A program made the translations under genes and the position numbers. This document shows positions 54,363 to 55,046 of a stretch of 55,046 nt of DNA, piece after piece. The stretch comes from Bombiscardovia coagulans (GTDB taxonomy: Bacteria; Actinomycetota; Actinomycetes; Actinomycetales; Bifidobacteriaceae). Each line of letters begins with the position of its first letter. Position 1 is the stretch's first letter. The stretch spans positions 1-55,046 of the forward strand of contig NZ_MWWS01000006.1 in assembly GCF_002259585.1 (NCBI RefSeq), given 5' to 3'. The notes beneath the pieces were generated by a model, which ran no database searches, was not told where the DNA came from, and worked only from the letters and a program-made list of their open reading frames with translations.

Positions 54363-54479
54363 TGCGGCGGTGTGCTACTCTCCCACACCCTACCGAGTGC
54401 AGTACCATTGCCGTGCTGGGCCTTAGCTTCCGGGTTCGGAATGGAACCGGGCGTATCCCCCAGGCTATGACCACCGCAA
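54363..54479 (-). rRNA. rrf: 5S ribosomal RNA
   Basis: Read on the minus strand the sequence begins TTGCGGTGGTCATAGC and ends ACACCGCCGCA, with the CCCGGTTCCATTCCGAACC loop-B segment and TGGGAGAGTAGCACACCGCC, all typical of actinobacterial 5S. The ends pair. It is about 117 bases; the exact ends are estimated from pairing. Confidence 0.94.
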
Positions 54480-54669
54480 ATCTTAACTTATCCCACCACC
54501 TCCACAACAGAAGTGAGGTTCCGGGTGACAATCGGGGAACCGGCTAGTAGACGCGTTTCATATAATCCATTCATTACTAGACTGCTTGCAGAACGACCCT
54601 GACCATCACGCATGCTTCACGCCTGATCACGTTCATCACTCTCATCAACCAACCCCTATCAAAGGCTGG

Positions 54670-55046
<377 letters not shown>

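Overview
The window looks like chromosomal DNA of an actinobacterium, most likely a Bifidobacteriaceae member of moderate rather than high G+C. No species can be named from sequence alone. The evidence is a complete actinobacterial fhaA-fhaB-pstP-rodA-pbpA-pknA-pknB operon, CrgA, a DUF3073 protein, a class E sortase beside a DUF881 protein, tRNA genes without an encoded CCA, two class C (pilus) sortases and an alpha-galactoside uptake locus. Most of the content is ordinary core and niche genome. I see no prophage, insertion sequence, CRISPR array or integrated element.

Layout, left to right. (1) 1-8 kb: the N-terminal end of a secreted pilin-like surface protein (cut by the edge), an HtrA protease with a strong terminator, queuine tRNA-guanine transglycosylase, tRNA-Leu(CAG), a proline/glutamine-rich membrane protein, and two overlapping class C sortases. 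(2) 8.5-17.4 kb: a copper-type P1B ATPase with an N-terminal cupredoxin-like domain and a C-terminal YHS domain, an orphan Imm51 immunity-like protein, an alpha/beta hydrolase, a ClC chloride channel and an S9 prolyl oligopeptidase-type peptidase. (3) 17.6-26.7 kb: the growth and division signalling operon, whose last five genes are joined by four-base start/stop overlaps. (4) 26.8-35.7 kb: asparagine synthetase, class E sortase plus DUF881, CrgA, a DnaA-box-rich intergenic region, rhomboid protease, two small proteins, a DUF3073 protein and TrpS.

(5) 35.8-42.5 kb: alpha-galactosidase, two sugar ABC permeases and a binding lipoprotein, divergent from a LacI-type regulator. Two matching palindromes sit exactly at the two promoters, so this is a self-contained regulon that lacks only the ATPase subunit. 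(6) 42.6-48.2 kb: an AbiEi/DUF559-like orphan protein, a CNNM/CorC-type membrane protein, Dps, a HIT-like protein, a short-chain dehydrogenase and a YgjP-type metallopeptidase. (7) 48.3-55 kb: tRNA-Ile(GAT), tRNA-Ala(TGC), a formate/nitrite transporter, a fused CydDC-like ABC transporter, then a gene-free stretch with a striking A/C-rich tract. The end (5S and the 3' part of 23S) of an rRNA operon follows on the minus strand.

The least explained signals are the cluster of DnaA-box-like 9-mers at 31.55-31.81 kb, the strand-asymmetric repeat tract at 53.9-54.3 kb just beyond the rRNA terminator, and the detached class C sortase pair. I found no clear previously undescribed multi-gene system.
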